DNA of 5,738 nt from Nanobdellota archaeon (GCA_018901375.1 JAHIEP010000096.1:1-5738), one strand, 5' to 3'; numbered from the stretch's first letter, positions 1 to 4,667 are shown. A program made the numbers and translations. The notes: a model not told the origin generated them from the sequence alone.

Positions 1-650
1 ACGATTGGGGCTAGGATTGCTAAGATTATTCCTATTACCATCATTATTATTTGTGATTTGTCGTTGCCGCTTCTTCTGTTTCCTGACATTGAGGACCAAA
101 ATAGGGAACGTAGGAAAATTTGTGAGATTATTGAAATCATTCCGACGAGGACGGCGGTTAGGGTCATGAAGCGGATGTCGTAGTTTGCGATGTGGGAAAG
201 TTCGTGGGCGAGGACACCTTCGAGTTCTTGTTTAGTTAATTTTTGTAGTGCTCCTTTTGTGACGCAGATTACGGCGTGTTGTGGGTCTCGGCCTGATGCG
301 AAAGCATTTATTTGTTGGTTATCCATAACGTAGAGTTTTGGTTTCGGGAGACCGGATGCTAGGGCTAGTCCTTCGACTAGGTTGTTGTATTGGCGGTATT
401 GTTCTCCCGTCGCTGGTTTTGCGTTTACTGAGGCTATGGCTAGGTCTGCGGATTTGTAGTAGCCACCGACGACGTAGAGGATTGAGATGATTGTTCCTGC
501 TATAATGATTATGAAGAAGAAGTCACCACCGATTGTGAAGGCTATTGTGTAGATTAGGGCTAAGAGGATTATTAGAACTGCTCCGATTAGGAAGTAGGAC
601 GATCTTTTGTTTCTTGCTATTTCGTCGTGGAATGAGAGTCGGTTTGCCAT
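1..650 (-). CDS. htpX: HtpX-type M48 membrane metalloprotease, 5' part only
   Basis: HtpX is a zinc endopeptidase of the cytoplasmic membrane that degrades misfolded or damaged membrane proteins. The 216 complete codons read from the ATG at 650 give the first part of the protein; the C-terminal third lies outside the window. Two hydrophobic segments occupy about residues 19-40 and 44-63. The zinc motif HELSH is at 149-153, inside GVLAHELSHIANYDIR, which is diagnostic for the family; further hydrophobic stretches lie at about 162-180 and 201-216. The third zinc ligand (a later Glu) is not visible. The start is supported by a TATA-like box ending 20 nt upstream. Codon ends are almost all A or C (22 of codons 2-25), as in lemA, marking it as a long-term resident. 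LemA, its usual neighbour, is on the same strand 3.4 kb upstream, so the pair seems to have been split. Confidence 0.93.
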   Translation of the reverse strand, partial: MANRLSFHDEIARNKRSSYFLIGAVLIILLALIYTIAFTIGGDFFFIIIIAGTIISILYVVGGYYKSADLAIASVNAKPATGEQYRQYNNLVEGLALASGLPKPKLYVMDNQQINAFASGRDPQHAVICVTKGALQKLTKQELEGVLAHELSHIANYDIRFMTLTAVLVGMISIISQIFLRSLFWSSMSGNRRSGNDKSQIIMMVIGIILAILAPI

Positions 651-670
651 TGTTAATAGAAGGGGATTGG

Positions 671-685
671 GTTTTTAATTGTTTT
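671..685 (-). promoter_or_regulatory. Predicted htpX promoter (BRE/TATA-like)
   Basis: Read on the minus strand, AAAACAATTAAAAAC ends exactly 20 nt before the htpX ATG. This suits an archaeal TATA box of a nearly leaderless message. The same 15 bases at the same distance precede the toxin gene that starts at 4054. Confidence 0.5.
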
Positions 686-692
686 TGAGAGG

Positions 693-714
693 ACTTGGCT
701 GCAGAATCAAAAAG
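693..714 (+). repeat. Direct repeat ACTTGGCTGCAGAAT, copy 1
   Basis: This 22-bp stretch recurs at 776-797 with a single C/T difference, 83 bp further on. A diverged relative (GAGGACTTG...TTTAGAAT) is seen at 1111-1130. Both copies here are followed by CGGATT/CACGGA-rich sequence. Confidence 0.8.
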
Positions 715-775
715 GGTGGGGAGATTTGGGCGGATTGGCGCGGATTTTTGTTTTTGGGATTGGTTTAGATGTGTT

Positions 776-797
776 ACTTGGCTGCAGAATTAAAAAG
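776..797 (+). repeat. Direct repeat ACTTGGCTGCAGAAT, copy 2
   Basis: This is the second copy of the 22-bp repeat at 693-714, differing at one base. It is followed at once by a CACGGA-rich run and then by the 3' end of the trmB remnant. Confidence 0.8.
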
Positions 798-843
798 TTA
801 CACGGACGAGGACGGAGGGGAACACGGAAGACACGGAATTGCT

Positions 844-868
844 CGGATTTTTATTTTGTGGATTGCCA
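844..868. repeat. 25-bp exact direct repeat, left copy (trmB 3' end)
   Basis: These 25 bases (beginning CGGATTTTTATT, ending GGATTGCCA) are identical to 2004-2028. Read on the minus strand, both copies encode the last residues WQSTK plus stop of a TrmB-type protein and a few downstream bases. The pair brackets the mazEF module. Confidence 0.9.
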
Positions 869-1065
869 CATGATTTCTCAAAATTTGTCATAGGATTGTG
901 CTGCGACTTTGTTATGTATTAGTATTTCTATTGGGGGCGTTGTCCAAAGAATCATTCCTATTTTGTCGTTTCTCATTACTGTTTCAGTTAGGGGTTCGAA
1001 TCCTTGTGATGTGAATTTGTATTCTGTTTTTGGGTATTTGTTTATGTCGGTCCATTTTTTTAGGG
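851..1065 (-). pseudogene. Remnant of a second TrmB-family regulator (C-terminal domain only)
   Basis: The minus strand, read from about 1065 down to a TAA at 851-853, gives about 70 residues that resemble the end of a TrmB effector domain. Segments include KIGMILWTTPPIEIL, then HNKVAAQSYDKF, an in-frame TGA (878-880), and EIMWQSTK. The intact TrmB protein encoded at 2011-2751 ends FFETLWQSTK, so the last residues align directly. The HTH domain and everything before the C-terminal part are missing. Homology stops near 1065, where a 16-bp tandem repeat begins. The last 25 bp are identical to the end of the intact gene, while the rest is only distantly similar at the protein level. It is therefore an old paralogue or a recombination product, not a recent tandem copy. 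Confidence 0.7.
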
Positions 1066-1069
1066 ACTC

Positions 1070-1117
1070 GTTGCTTCAGAGACGCTTCGCTTCAGAGACG
1101 CGTTGCTTCAGAGGACT
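1070..1117 (+). repeat. Three 16-bp tandem repeats (GTTGCTTCAGAGACGC)
   Basis: The units at 1070-1085, 1086-1101 and 1102-1117 share the core GCTTCAGAG; unit 2 starts TTCGC and unit 3 ends GAGGACT. The TTCAGAG core is also the linker of the hairpin string at 1208-1290. The array begins exactly where the trmB remnant breaks off. Confidence 0.8.
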
Positions 1118-1367
1118 TGTCGTTTAGAATGGGGAAATTTTGGTCGCGGATTGGGCGGATTACGGTTTTTGGGGTTTACGTTTATGTGTAAACGGAAAAA
1201 GGGGGGGTAGAGCTTCGGCTTTAGAGAAAAAATCTTCGGGATTTTTTCTTCAGAGGACTGCGGTCCTTCAGAGCGACGCTGTCGCTTCAGATTGTTGTTG
1301 TTGCTTTGTTATGGTTGGATATTCAAGGTGGTTTTATGATTTGGGATGGAGCCAATTGAGCATAAAA
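1118..1367. other. Gene-free spacer upstream of mazEF
   Basis: Besides the hairpin string, this spacer holds GCGGATTGGGCGGATT (1146-1161), a small inverted repeat CGTTTA/TAAACG (1179-1194) and a G run at 1201-1207. The open frame across it from 1140 has no recognisable protein features and runs through the hairpins, so I do not treat it as a gene. Confidence 0.5.
1208..1290 (+). repeat. String of four hairpins joined by TTYAG linkers
   Basis: Four consecutive inverted repeats follow one another: 1208-1223 (loop TTCG), 1225-1249 (10-bp perfect stem, loop TTCGG), 1254-1267 (stem AGGAC/GTCCT, loop TGCG) and 1272-1286 (stem AGCGAC/GTCGCT, loop GCT). Most stems open with AG and close with CT, and hairpins 2-4 are each followed by TCAG. 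Stem sequences differ between units while the linkers are constant. It could be a structured RNA, a repeat array or a strong terminator region; no coding role is supported. Confidence 0.65.
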
Positions 1368-1375
1368 TTTATAAA
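1368..1375 (+). promoter_or_regulatory. TATA box of the mazEF operon
   Basis: TTTATAAA ends 21 nt before the antitoxin ATG at 1397. This is the spacing seen at four other genes here and implies a leaderless message. Confidence 0.75.
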
Positions 1376-1395
1376 CTATAGAATGTCTATAGAAT
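1376..1395 (+). promoter_or_regulatory. Tandem CTATAGAAT, candidate antitoxin operator
   Basis: CTATAGAAT occurs at 1376-1384 and again at 1387-1395, exactly between the TATA box and the start codon. Each contains the self-complementary CTATAG. Their position over the predicted transcription start and their 11-bp period (one helical turn) fit an autorepressor site for the ribbon-helix-helix-like antitoxin; this is inference. Confidence 0.45.
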
Positions 1396-1396
1396 T

Positions 1397-1633
1397 ATGA
1401 TAAGCACTATACAAATAAGGGAGAGAGTGAAAGAGCAGCTTTCGATGATGAAGGGTCGGAATCAGAGTTATGAGGATGTAATTTTGTATTTGATTAAGAT
1501 GAGGGAGATGTGTAAGCAGAGAGATGTTGAGATGATTAAGAAAGAGGCTGAGGAGATAAATAGGATTAGTGGGGATATTGTTGGTGAGTTGGGCGGCGTT
1601 GAGGACGTTAGAGGGGAAGTGGTTGAATGGTGA
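1397..1633 (+). CDS. MazE-like antitoxin of a MazEF module
   Basis: This is a 78-residue protein directly upstream of a MazF toxin. Residues 3-33 look like a ribbon-helix-helix DNA-binding unit: a short strand (STIQI), helix RERVKEQLSMM, then NQSYEDVILYLI. The charged helical remainder (about 34-78) would wrap the toxin. Archaeal antitoxins starting TIQI..VKEQL are common partners of VapC or MazF toxins, so the family is recognised by pattern, not by a precise name. The start is fixed by a TATA box 21 nt upstream and no competing ATG. The stop overlaps the toxin start (1627-1633), implying coupled translation. Codon ends are G/T-rich like other plus-strand residents. It likely neutralises the toxin and represses the operon. 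Confidence 0.8.
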   Translation: MISTIQIRERVKEQLSMMKGRNQSYEDVILYLIKMREMCKQRDVEMIKKEAEEINRISGDIVGELGGVEDVRGEVVEW

Positions 1634-1980
1634 AGCAAGGGGATATTGTTTTGGTTGATTTTGGGAATGTTAAGGGTTCGGAATATGGGAAGAGTCGGCC
1701 GGCTGTGATAGTGCAAGATGATATTTATAATGATTATTTTAATACGACAGTGGTTGCTTTGATTACTGGGAAGATTATCGCTGAATATACTACAAATGTT
1801 TTTCTTTCTAAAAAGGAGTCTGGTTTGAGTAGGGATTCTATGGTGCTTTGTAATCAGGTTCGGAGTATTGATAAGTGTAGGATTAAGAAGGTTGTTAGGG
1901 GGTTGAGCTATATGACTATGGATAAAGTTAAGATGGGGTTGGGGCGAGTTTTTGGGATGAATGGGAAGGGGAAATTTTAG
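1627..1980 (+). CDS. mazF: MazF/PemK-family endoribonuclease toxin
   Basis: This 117-residue protein has the full MazF plan. It would cleave single-stranded RNA at short sequence motifs when free of its antitoxin. GDIVLVDF (5-12) and GSEYGKSRPAVIVQ (17-30) form the N-terminal barrel, ALIT (44-47) the next strand, and LSRDSMVLCNQVRSIDK (67-83) the conserved C-terminal part. R24 in SRPA and T47 in ALIT line up with the catalytic Arg25 and Thr48 of Bacillus subtilis MazF, so it looks active. The length is normal. The ATG overlaps the antitoxin stop by 7 nt, with GAGGGG (1611-1616) as a possible Shine-Dalgarno. A CACGGA-rich spacer and the end of the convergent trmB gene follow. Confidence 0.92.
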   Translation: MVKQGDIVLVDFGNVKGSEYGKSRPAVIVQDDIYNDYFNTTVVALITGKIIAEYTTNVFLSKKESGLSRDSMVLCNQVRSIDKCRIKKVVRGLSYMTMDKVKMGLGRVFGMNGKGKF

Positions 1981-2007
1981 CCACGGACTTTCACGGACTC
2001 GCACGGA
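1981..2007 (+). repeat. CACGGA-type short tandem motif
   Basis: CCACGGACTT, TCACGGACTC and GCACGGATTT follow in a 10-11 bp register. A more degenerate run of the same kind lies at 798-847. Both sit directly beyond the stop codon of a TrmB-type reading frame, so this flank belongs to the shared block that ends in the 25-bp exact repeat. Confidence 0.7.
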
Positions 2008-2028
2008 TTTTTATTTTGTGGATTGCCA
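2004..2028. repeat. 25-bp exact direct repeat, right copy (trmB 3' end)
   Basis: This copy is identical to 844-868. Here it covers the last five codons and stop of the intact trmB gene. The T-rich part on the plus strand (2008-2017) could also end mazEF transcription, since archaeal termination uses oligo-T runs. Confidence 0.9.
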
Positions 2029-2751
2029 TAACGTTTCGAAGAAAATTTTGAATGATTGGGTTATTTCTGGATTTTTTATTTGTAGGCATGATGGCTGATT
2101 TTTGTAAGTAAAAATTAAGGTTTGATTTCCTACGATGTCAATTGCAGATGGAGTAATTCCTTCAATATTTTTGACTTGCGTTAGTTTCATGTTTTTGAAA
2201 GACTTGTAGTATTCTGAATTATCTTTAGAGAATAGTATTTGGCATGAGATTTTTTTGTTGATTCTTTTTTTATGCCATGCCTGCCACATTAGATTAAATT
2301 TTTCATTCTTATTGGATGTTACTCCCATTGTTTGTATTTTATCTTTAGAGGAGAGATTTTCTAACGCTTCGTATATTGCTGAATGGATTCCTTTGAATCC
2401 TGTATATAGAGTTATTTGATTGTTGTTTTCTTTTTTATTTAATAATAAGAGGTTTGGTAATTGGGTTTTAATGGATTGTTCTTTTAGTTTCATTTCGTCT
2501 TGCTTTTTATGAACATAATCTAGGATTCTGTTCGGAGATGTTGCTTGAAAGTATTTTGTTTTATTTTTTATTATGAAACTTGCTAATCCTTTGTTAATTA
2601 ATTTGTCTAGAATTTCATATATTTTTCCACTTGATATTTGTGCTTTGTCTATTATTTTTCCTGTTGTTGCTTGTCCAGTTTCTAGTAGGGCTAAATATAC
2701 TTTTGCTTCTGACTCTGTTAGTCCGATTTCCTGAAGGGTTTGTTTTATCAT
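2011..2751 (-). CDS. TrmB-family transcriptional regulator
   Basis: This 246-residue protein has the TrmB layout. A winged helix-turn-helix at about 7-72 (LTESEAKVYLALLETGQATT, then ISSGKIYEILDKLINKGL) is followed by a helical linker at about 76-105. A C-terminal effector domain (about 110-246) ends FFETLWQSTK, the usual close of the family. In characterised relatives the effector domain binds sugars and controls transport and central metabolism. No transporter is nearby, so the ligand is unknown. The start is supported by TTTAAAAAC ending 20 nt upstream. A palindrome at 2791-2813 between this gene and the divergent 152-aa gene is a candidate operator for both. A decayed paralogue lies at 851-1065. 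Length is typical, with no frameshift. Confidence 0.88.
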   Translation of the reverse strand: MIKQTLQEIGLTESEAKVYLALLETGQATTGKIIDKAQISSGKIYEILDKLINKGLASFIIKNKTKYFQATSPNRILDYVHKKQDEMKLKEQSIKTQLPNLLLLNKKENNNQITLYTGFKGIHSAIYEALENLSSKDKIQTMGVTSNKNEKFNLMWQAWHKKRINKKISCQILFSKDNSEYYKSFKNMKLTQVKNIEGITPSAIDIVGNQTLIFTYKNQPSCLQIKNPEITQSFKIFFETLWQSTK

Positions 2752-2771
2752 TATTTTTTGTGGGAATTTAA

Positions 2772-2780
2772 GTTTTTAAA
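2772..2780 (-). promoter_or_regulatory. Predicted trmB promoter
   Basis: TTTAAAAAC-like sequence (minus strand, about 2780 to 2772) ends about 20 nt before the ATG at 2751, the same arrangement as the TTAAAAAC boxes of htpX and of the toxin gene. Confidence 0.5.
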
Positions 2781-2790
2781 CTTTACTAAT

Positions 2791-2813
2791 TACTCCCTAC
2801 TTGGAGGGATGTA
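2791..2813. promoter_or_regulatory. Palindromic candidate operator between trmB and the 152-aa gene
   Basis: TAC-TCCCT and AGGGA-T-GTA face each other across six bases (ACTTGG), with one unpaired T. It lies upstream of both divergent TATA boxes (trmB box at 2772-2780, plus-strand box at 2817-2824). A TrmB-type regulator often controls its own divergent neighbour, so binding by TrmB is a reasonable inference. Confidence 0.45.
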
Positions 2814-2816
2814 AGT

Positions 2817-2824
2817 TTTATAAT
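2817..2824 (+). promoter_or_regulatory. TATA box of the 152-aa gene
   Basis: TTTATAAT ends 21 nt before the ATG at 2846, fitting a leaderless message. Confidence 0.7.
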
Positions 2825-2845
2825 TAGATATGTTGTTACTTTGTT

Positions 2846-3304
2846 ATGGTAAATGATGAGAAAAACAAAGAAGAATTTAGGTATAGTGCAGACTATAATG
2901 ATATTTACAGAGAAGTATATTGTTCTTTGGATAAAGCGAGATGGCAGGAGATTGGGGCATTAGGGTGTGGTGGTAGAAAATATTTGGAAGACGTTCCTGA
3001 TATGGTTAAGGATATGTCAGATATTGAAAAAAGTGTTTTGGTTGAAGAGATGAGAGATGAATTAGAGAGTAGTGTTAGCCCCTCTATAAATTCTTTGGAT
3101 GTGGCTTATCATTATTTAAGGTTGGCAAGGTTTTCAAAAATATTTAATACAAAAGCATATAATAAGGATGGCAATGAATTATTCAATAAGAGTTTAGGAT
3201 GTTTTAATGAGACTTTGAAAAGTCCAAAATATTATGGTATTAGTAATTTGGAAGCTATGACTGGTTATATTGATAACTTAAGAAAGGAATTTGGAAGGGA
3301 TTAG
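2846..3304 (+). CDS. Unrecognised 152-residue protein
   Basis: I do not recognise this protein. It appears soluble, charged and mostly helical, with no signal peptide or membrane segment. Visible features are a CGGRKYLEDVP stretch (about 41-51), an acidic middle (VEEMRDELES) and a tyrosine-rich run (VAYHYLRLARFSKIF, about 86-100). Its reality is supported by a well-placed TATA box, full-length openness and normal amino-acid composition. Codon ends are unlike its neighbours: only 12 of codons 2-25 end in G/T, against 22 in mazF on the same strand, with A and T dominating. That suggests recent acquisition. It diverges from trmB across a palindromic site and may be under TrmB control. Its stop overlaps the stop of the lemA remnant on the other strand (3301-3303). 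Confidence 0.75.
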   Translation: MVNDEKNKEEFRYSADYNDIYREVYCSLDKARWQEIGALGCGGRKYLEDVPDMVKDMSDIEKSVLVEEMRDELESSVSPSINSLDVAYHYLRLARFSKIFNTKAYNKDGNELFNKSLGCFNETLKSPKYYGISNLEAMTGYIDNLRKEFGRD

Positions 3305-3462
3305 AATTCTACTTTAGGGACGGCTTTTGCTGCTTCTGGTATTTTTAGGTATTCTTTTTGTTTGAAGCCGAACATTGAGGCGAACCATTTTCCTGAGTAA
3401 GAAACCAAGGTTTCTTACCAACTTCCTTTTGGGGGACATGACTTGGTAGTTCATTATTCCTA
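3301..3462 (-). pseudogene. Broken second copy of the lemA 3' end
   Basis: Bases 3301-3395 match the end of intact lemA (4089-4183) at 81 of 95 positions with no gap. They encode GKWFASMFGFK then KEYLKIPEAAKAVPKVEF and a TAA stop. Eight of the fourteen differences are silent (counting TGA/TAA), so this copy diverged while still coding. Further upstream in gene sense the match breaks at 3396, where a palindromic repeat (3397-3432) begins. A short piece matching the GIMSY codons of lemA (CATTATTCC at 3452-3460) reappears beyond it, followed by another palindrome. The frame meets a stop inside the repeat, and the N-terminal three quarters is absent. It is probably not expressed as a protein. Confidence 0.85.
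3397..3432 (+). repeat. Palindromic repeat element, copy 1
   Basis: The arms GTAAGAAACC and GGTTTCTTAC flank AA (3397-3418), followed by CAACTT and a CCTTTTGG tail. It lies inside the lemA remnant, replacing or interrupting its coding sequence. Confidence 0.9.
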
Positions 3463-3463
3463 T

Positions 3464-3500
3464 GTAAGAAACCAAGGTTTCTTACCAACTTCCTATTAGG
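3464..3500 (+). repeat. Palindromic repeat element, copy 2
   Basis: The arms are identical to copy 1 (3464-3485), followed by CAACTT and a second small inverted repeat CCTA-T-TAGG. A lone right arm, GGTTTCTTAT, follows at 3507-3516. Confidence 0.9.
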
Positions 3501-3506
3501 GGATAG

Positions 3507-3516
3507 GGTTTCTTAT
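3507..3516 (+). repeat. Solitary half of the palindromic repeat
   Basis: GGTTTCTTAT equals the right arm of copy 4 (5258-5267) with no matching left arm next to it. It is probably a decayed or recombined copy. Confidence 0.5.
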
Positions 3517-3527
3517 AATTCTATTTT

Positions 3528-3767
3528 TTAAACCGCTAAGCTTGAGAAGTTTATGCTGAATGGGATGTTTAGTTCTACTGGGTTGAGTTCGTTGGATTTT
3601 TTTTTGAAATTCAAAATGCCTATCCCTATTATGTCGTTTGTTTCATCGTCTTTGAAGATGGTTATACCTGATGTTGTTTCTTCGCCGTAGCTGGGCTTTC
3701 CGGTTTTGGTGAATATTTCCAAATAGTCTCCTTCTTCGTCGTATAATATGCTTAATTTTCCTTCCAT
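3528..3767 (-). CDS. DUF2283 protein, likely antitoxin of the upstream toxin
   Basis: This 79-residue protein carries the DUF2283 hallmark near its start, ILYDEEGDYLEIF (7-19), followed by a beta-rich middle (GITIFKDD, IIGIGILNF). DUF2283 proteins are small, of unproven function, and often sit beside small nuclease-like genes. Here the ATG overlaps the end of the upstream gene by 16 nt (3752-3767), which implies co-translation and a paired role. GAGGAC just upstream (minus strand) could serve as Shine-Dalgarno. The antitoxin role is inferred from this arrangement only. Length and composition are normal and the frame is intact. Downstream lie the palindromic repeats and the lemA remnant. Confidence 0.8.
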   Translation of the reverse strand: MEGKLSILYDEEGDYLEIFTKTGKPSYGEETTSGITIFKDDETNDIIGIGILNFKKKSNELNPVELNIPFSINFSSLAV

Positions 3768-4054
3768 TTTATTGTCCTCGTAAAGTGAGCTGTTATTACG
3801 AAACCTTCACTATTTATATATCTGACTATTGCTTTTAAGAATTTTGAATTTGTTTTTTTATGTTTGAAATATTTGAAATAATTTACTACATCTTCTCTTT
3901 CGTCGTATAATATTTTATCTGGATTTTTTAGAGTTTCTTGTATTTCGTGTGGGCTTTCTATTTCTGAATGATGTTGTCTGATGTGGCTCCATTGTTTTTT
4001 TGATAGTTTAATTTTTCTACCCGCATGGTCTATTGTTTCAAATATATACTCCAT
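3752..4054 (-). CDS. Predicted BECR/PBECR-like RNase toxin
   Basis: This is a compact 100-residue protein. LSKKQWSHIRQHHSEIESPHEI (from residue 17) resembles the 'HI..RHPE' start of the phage Barnase-EndoU-ColicinE5-RelE (PBECR-type) nuclease-like families. NPDKILYDERED (44-55), a central FLKAIVRYI strand (72-80) and GFVITAHFTRTIK (84-96) follow the same scheme. Candidate active residues are H24, H28/H29, K74, T89 and R93. If correct, it would cleave RNA and be held in check by the overlapping DUF2283 protein. The ATG has a TATA-like box ending 20 nt upstream, within 34 bp of the lemA stop. Family assignment is from motif memory; a RelE-like or DUF4258-like label is possible. Confidence 0.65.
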   Translation of the reverse strand: MEYIFETIDHAGRKIKLSKKQWSHIRQHHSEIESPHEIQETLKNPDKILYDEREDVVNYFKYFKHKKTNSKFLKAIVRYINSEGFVITAHFTRTIKWKEN

Positions 4055-4074
4055 TTGTTAAATTGGATTAGATT

Positions 4075-4089
4075 GTTTTTAATTGTTTT
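4075..4089 (-). promoter_or_regulatory. Predicted promoter of the toxin/DUF2283 pair
   Basis: AAAACAATTAAAAAC (minus strand) ends 20 nt before the toxin ATG and touches the last base of the lemA stop codon. It is identical in sequence and distance to the htpX promoter at 671-685. Confidence 0.5.
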
Positions 4090-4646
4090 CAGAATTCAAC
4101 TTTTGGAACTGCTTTTGCTGCTTCGGGGATTTTTAGGTATTCTCGTGTTTTGAAGCCGAACATTTTTGCGAACCATTTTCCTGGTATTGTGCTGATTGTT
4201 ACGGAGTAGGACATTATTCCGTCGTTGTAAAATTGTCTTGCGTAGGCGACTTTGTCTTCTATTGCTGAAAGTTCTTGTTGTAGGTGAAGGAAGTTTGTGT
4301 TTGCTTTTAGGTCTGGGTAGCCTTCTGCGATTGCGAAGATAGATTTAAGTGCGGATTGTAATTTGTTGCCGGCTTTCATTTTGGCTTCGACGCCTTCTGC
4401 TCCGACTAGGGCTTTTCTTGCGTCGGTTACTTCTTTGATTATTCCTTTCTCGTGTTTCATGTAACCTTTTACCGACGCTAAAAGATTTGGGATTAGGTCT
4501 GAACGTTTTCTTAGTTGGACGGAGATTTGTGCGAGGGCATTGTCGATTTGGGCGCCTAGTGTTACGAAACGGTTGTAGTAGGAGAAGAAAGTTATAGCTA
4601 TGATTATGATTAGTGCGATTGCGACCCAGATTAATGTTGCTACCAT
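4089..4646 (-). CDS. lemA: LemA family membrane-anchored protein
   Basis: This 185-residue protein is of normal family length. A single N-terminal membrane helix (about 4-23) is followed by a helical bundle. Family landmarks are clear: YNRFVTLGAQIDNALAQI (24-41), LRKRSDLIPNLLASVKGY (45-62), YPDLKANTNFLHLQQELS (110-127), YARQFYN (135-141) and the tail FGFK..EYLKIPEAAKAVPKVEF. LemA has no settled biochemical role but is often encoded next to HtpX and is thought to work with it in membrane quality control. A palindromic TATA box ends 21 nt before the ATG. Codon ends are A/C-rich (21 of codons 2-25), like htpX. A decayed copy of its 3' end lies at 3301-3462, beyond the toxin pair. Confidence 0.93.
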   Translation of the reverse strand: MVATLIWVAIALIIIIAITFFSYYNRFVTLGAQIDNALAQISVQLRKRSDLIPNLLASVKGYMKHEKGIIKEVTDARKALVGAEGVEAKMKAGNKLQSALKSIFAIAEGYPDLKANTNFLHLQQELSAIEDKVAYARQFYNDGIMSYSVTISTIPGKWFAKMFGFKTREYLKIPEAAKAVPKVEF

Positions 4647-4667
4647 GTTTTGTTGAGGTGAGATAGT

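Larger units (their letters stand above)
651..850. other. Gene-free spacer upstream of htpX, repeat-rich
   Basis: No credible ORF was found. The spacer holds the htpX promoter, two copies of an ACTTGGCTGCAGAAT repeat, and runs of GCGGATT or CACGGA-type motifs (728-747 and 798-847). The base composition is G-rich and low in complexity, like other spacers of this window. Confidence 0.6.

Noticed and set aside
991..1003. GGGGTTCGAATCC, resembling a tRNA T-arm
   Set aside because: The following bases do not pair with anything that could be a 5' acceptor, no D- or anticodon arm is found upstream, and the stretch is explained as part of the TrmB remnant.
909..1127. Plus-strand open frame of 72 codons from a TTG
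   Set aside because: It is antisense to the TrmB remnant and runs into the 16-bp tandem repeat; no promoter or protein family signal.
1140..1400. Plus-strand open frame of 86 codons
   Set aside because: It translates the hairpin chain and a G run, and overlaps the mazEF promoter; composition is not protein-like.
1468..2004. Long minus-strand open frame of 178 codons
   Set aside because: It is the antisense shadow of the antitoxin and mazF genes, rich in Ile, Pro, Asn and His, with no family features; openness follows from the strand bias.
2004..2028. The 25-bp exact repeats as attL/attR of an integrase-driven element
   Set aside because: Not adopted as a feature call: no integrase or excisionase is between the copies, and the coding similarity continues beyond the 25 bp, so homologous recombination between paralogues explains it equally well.
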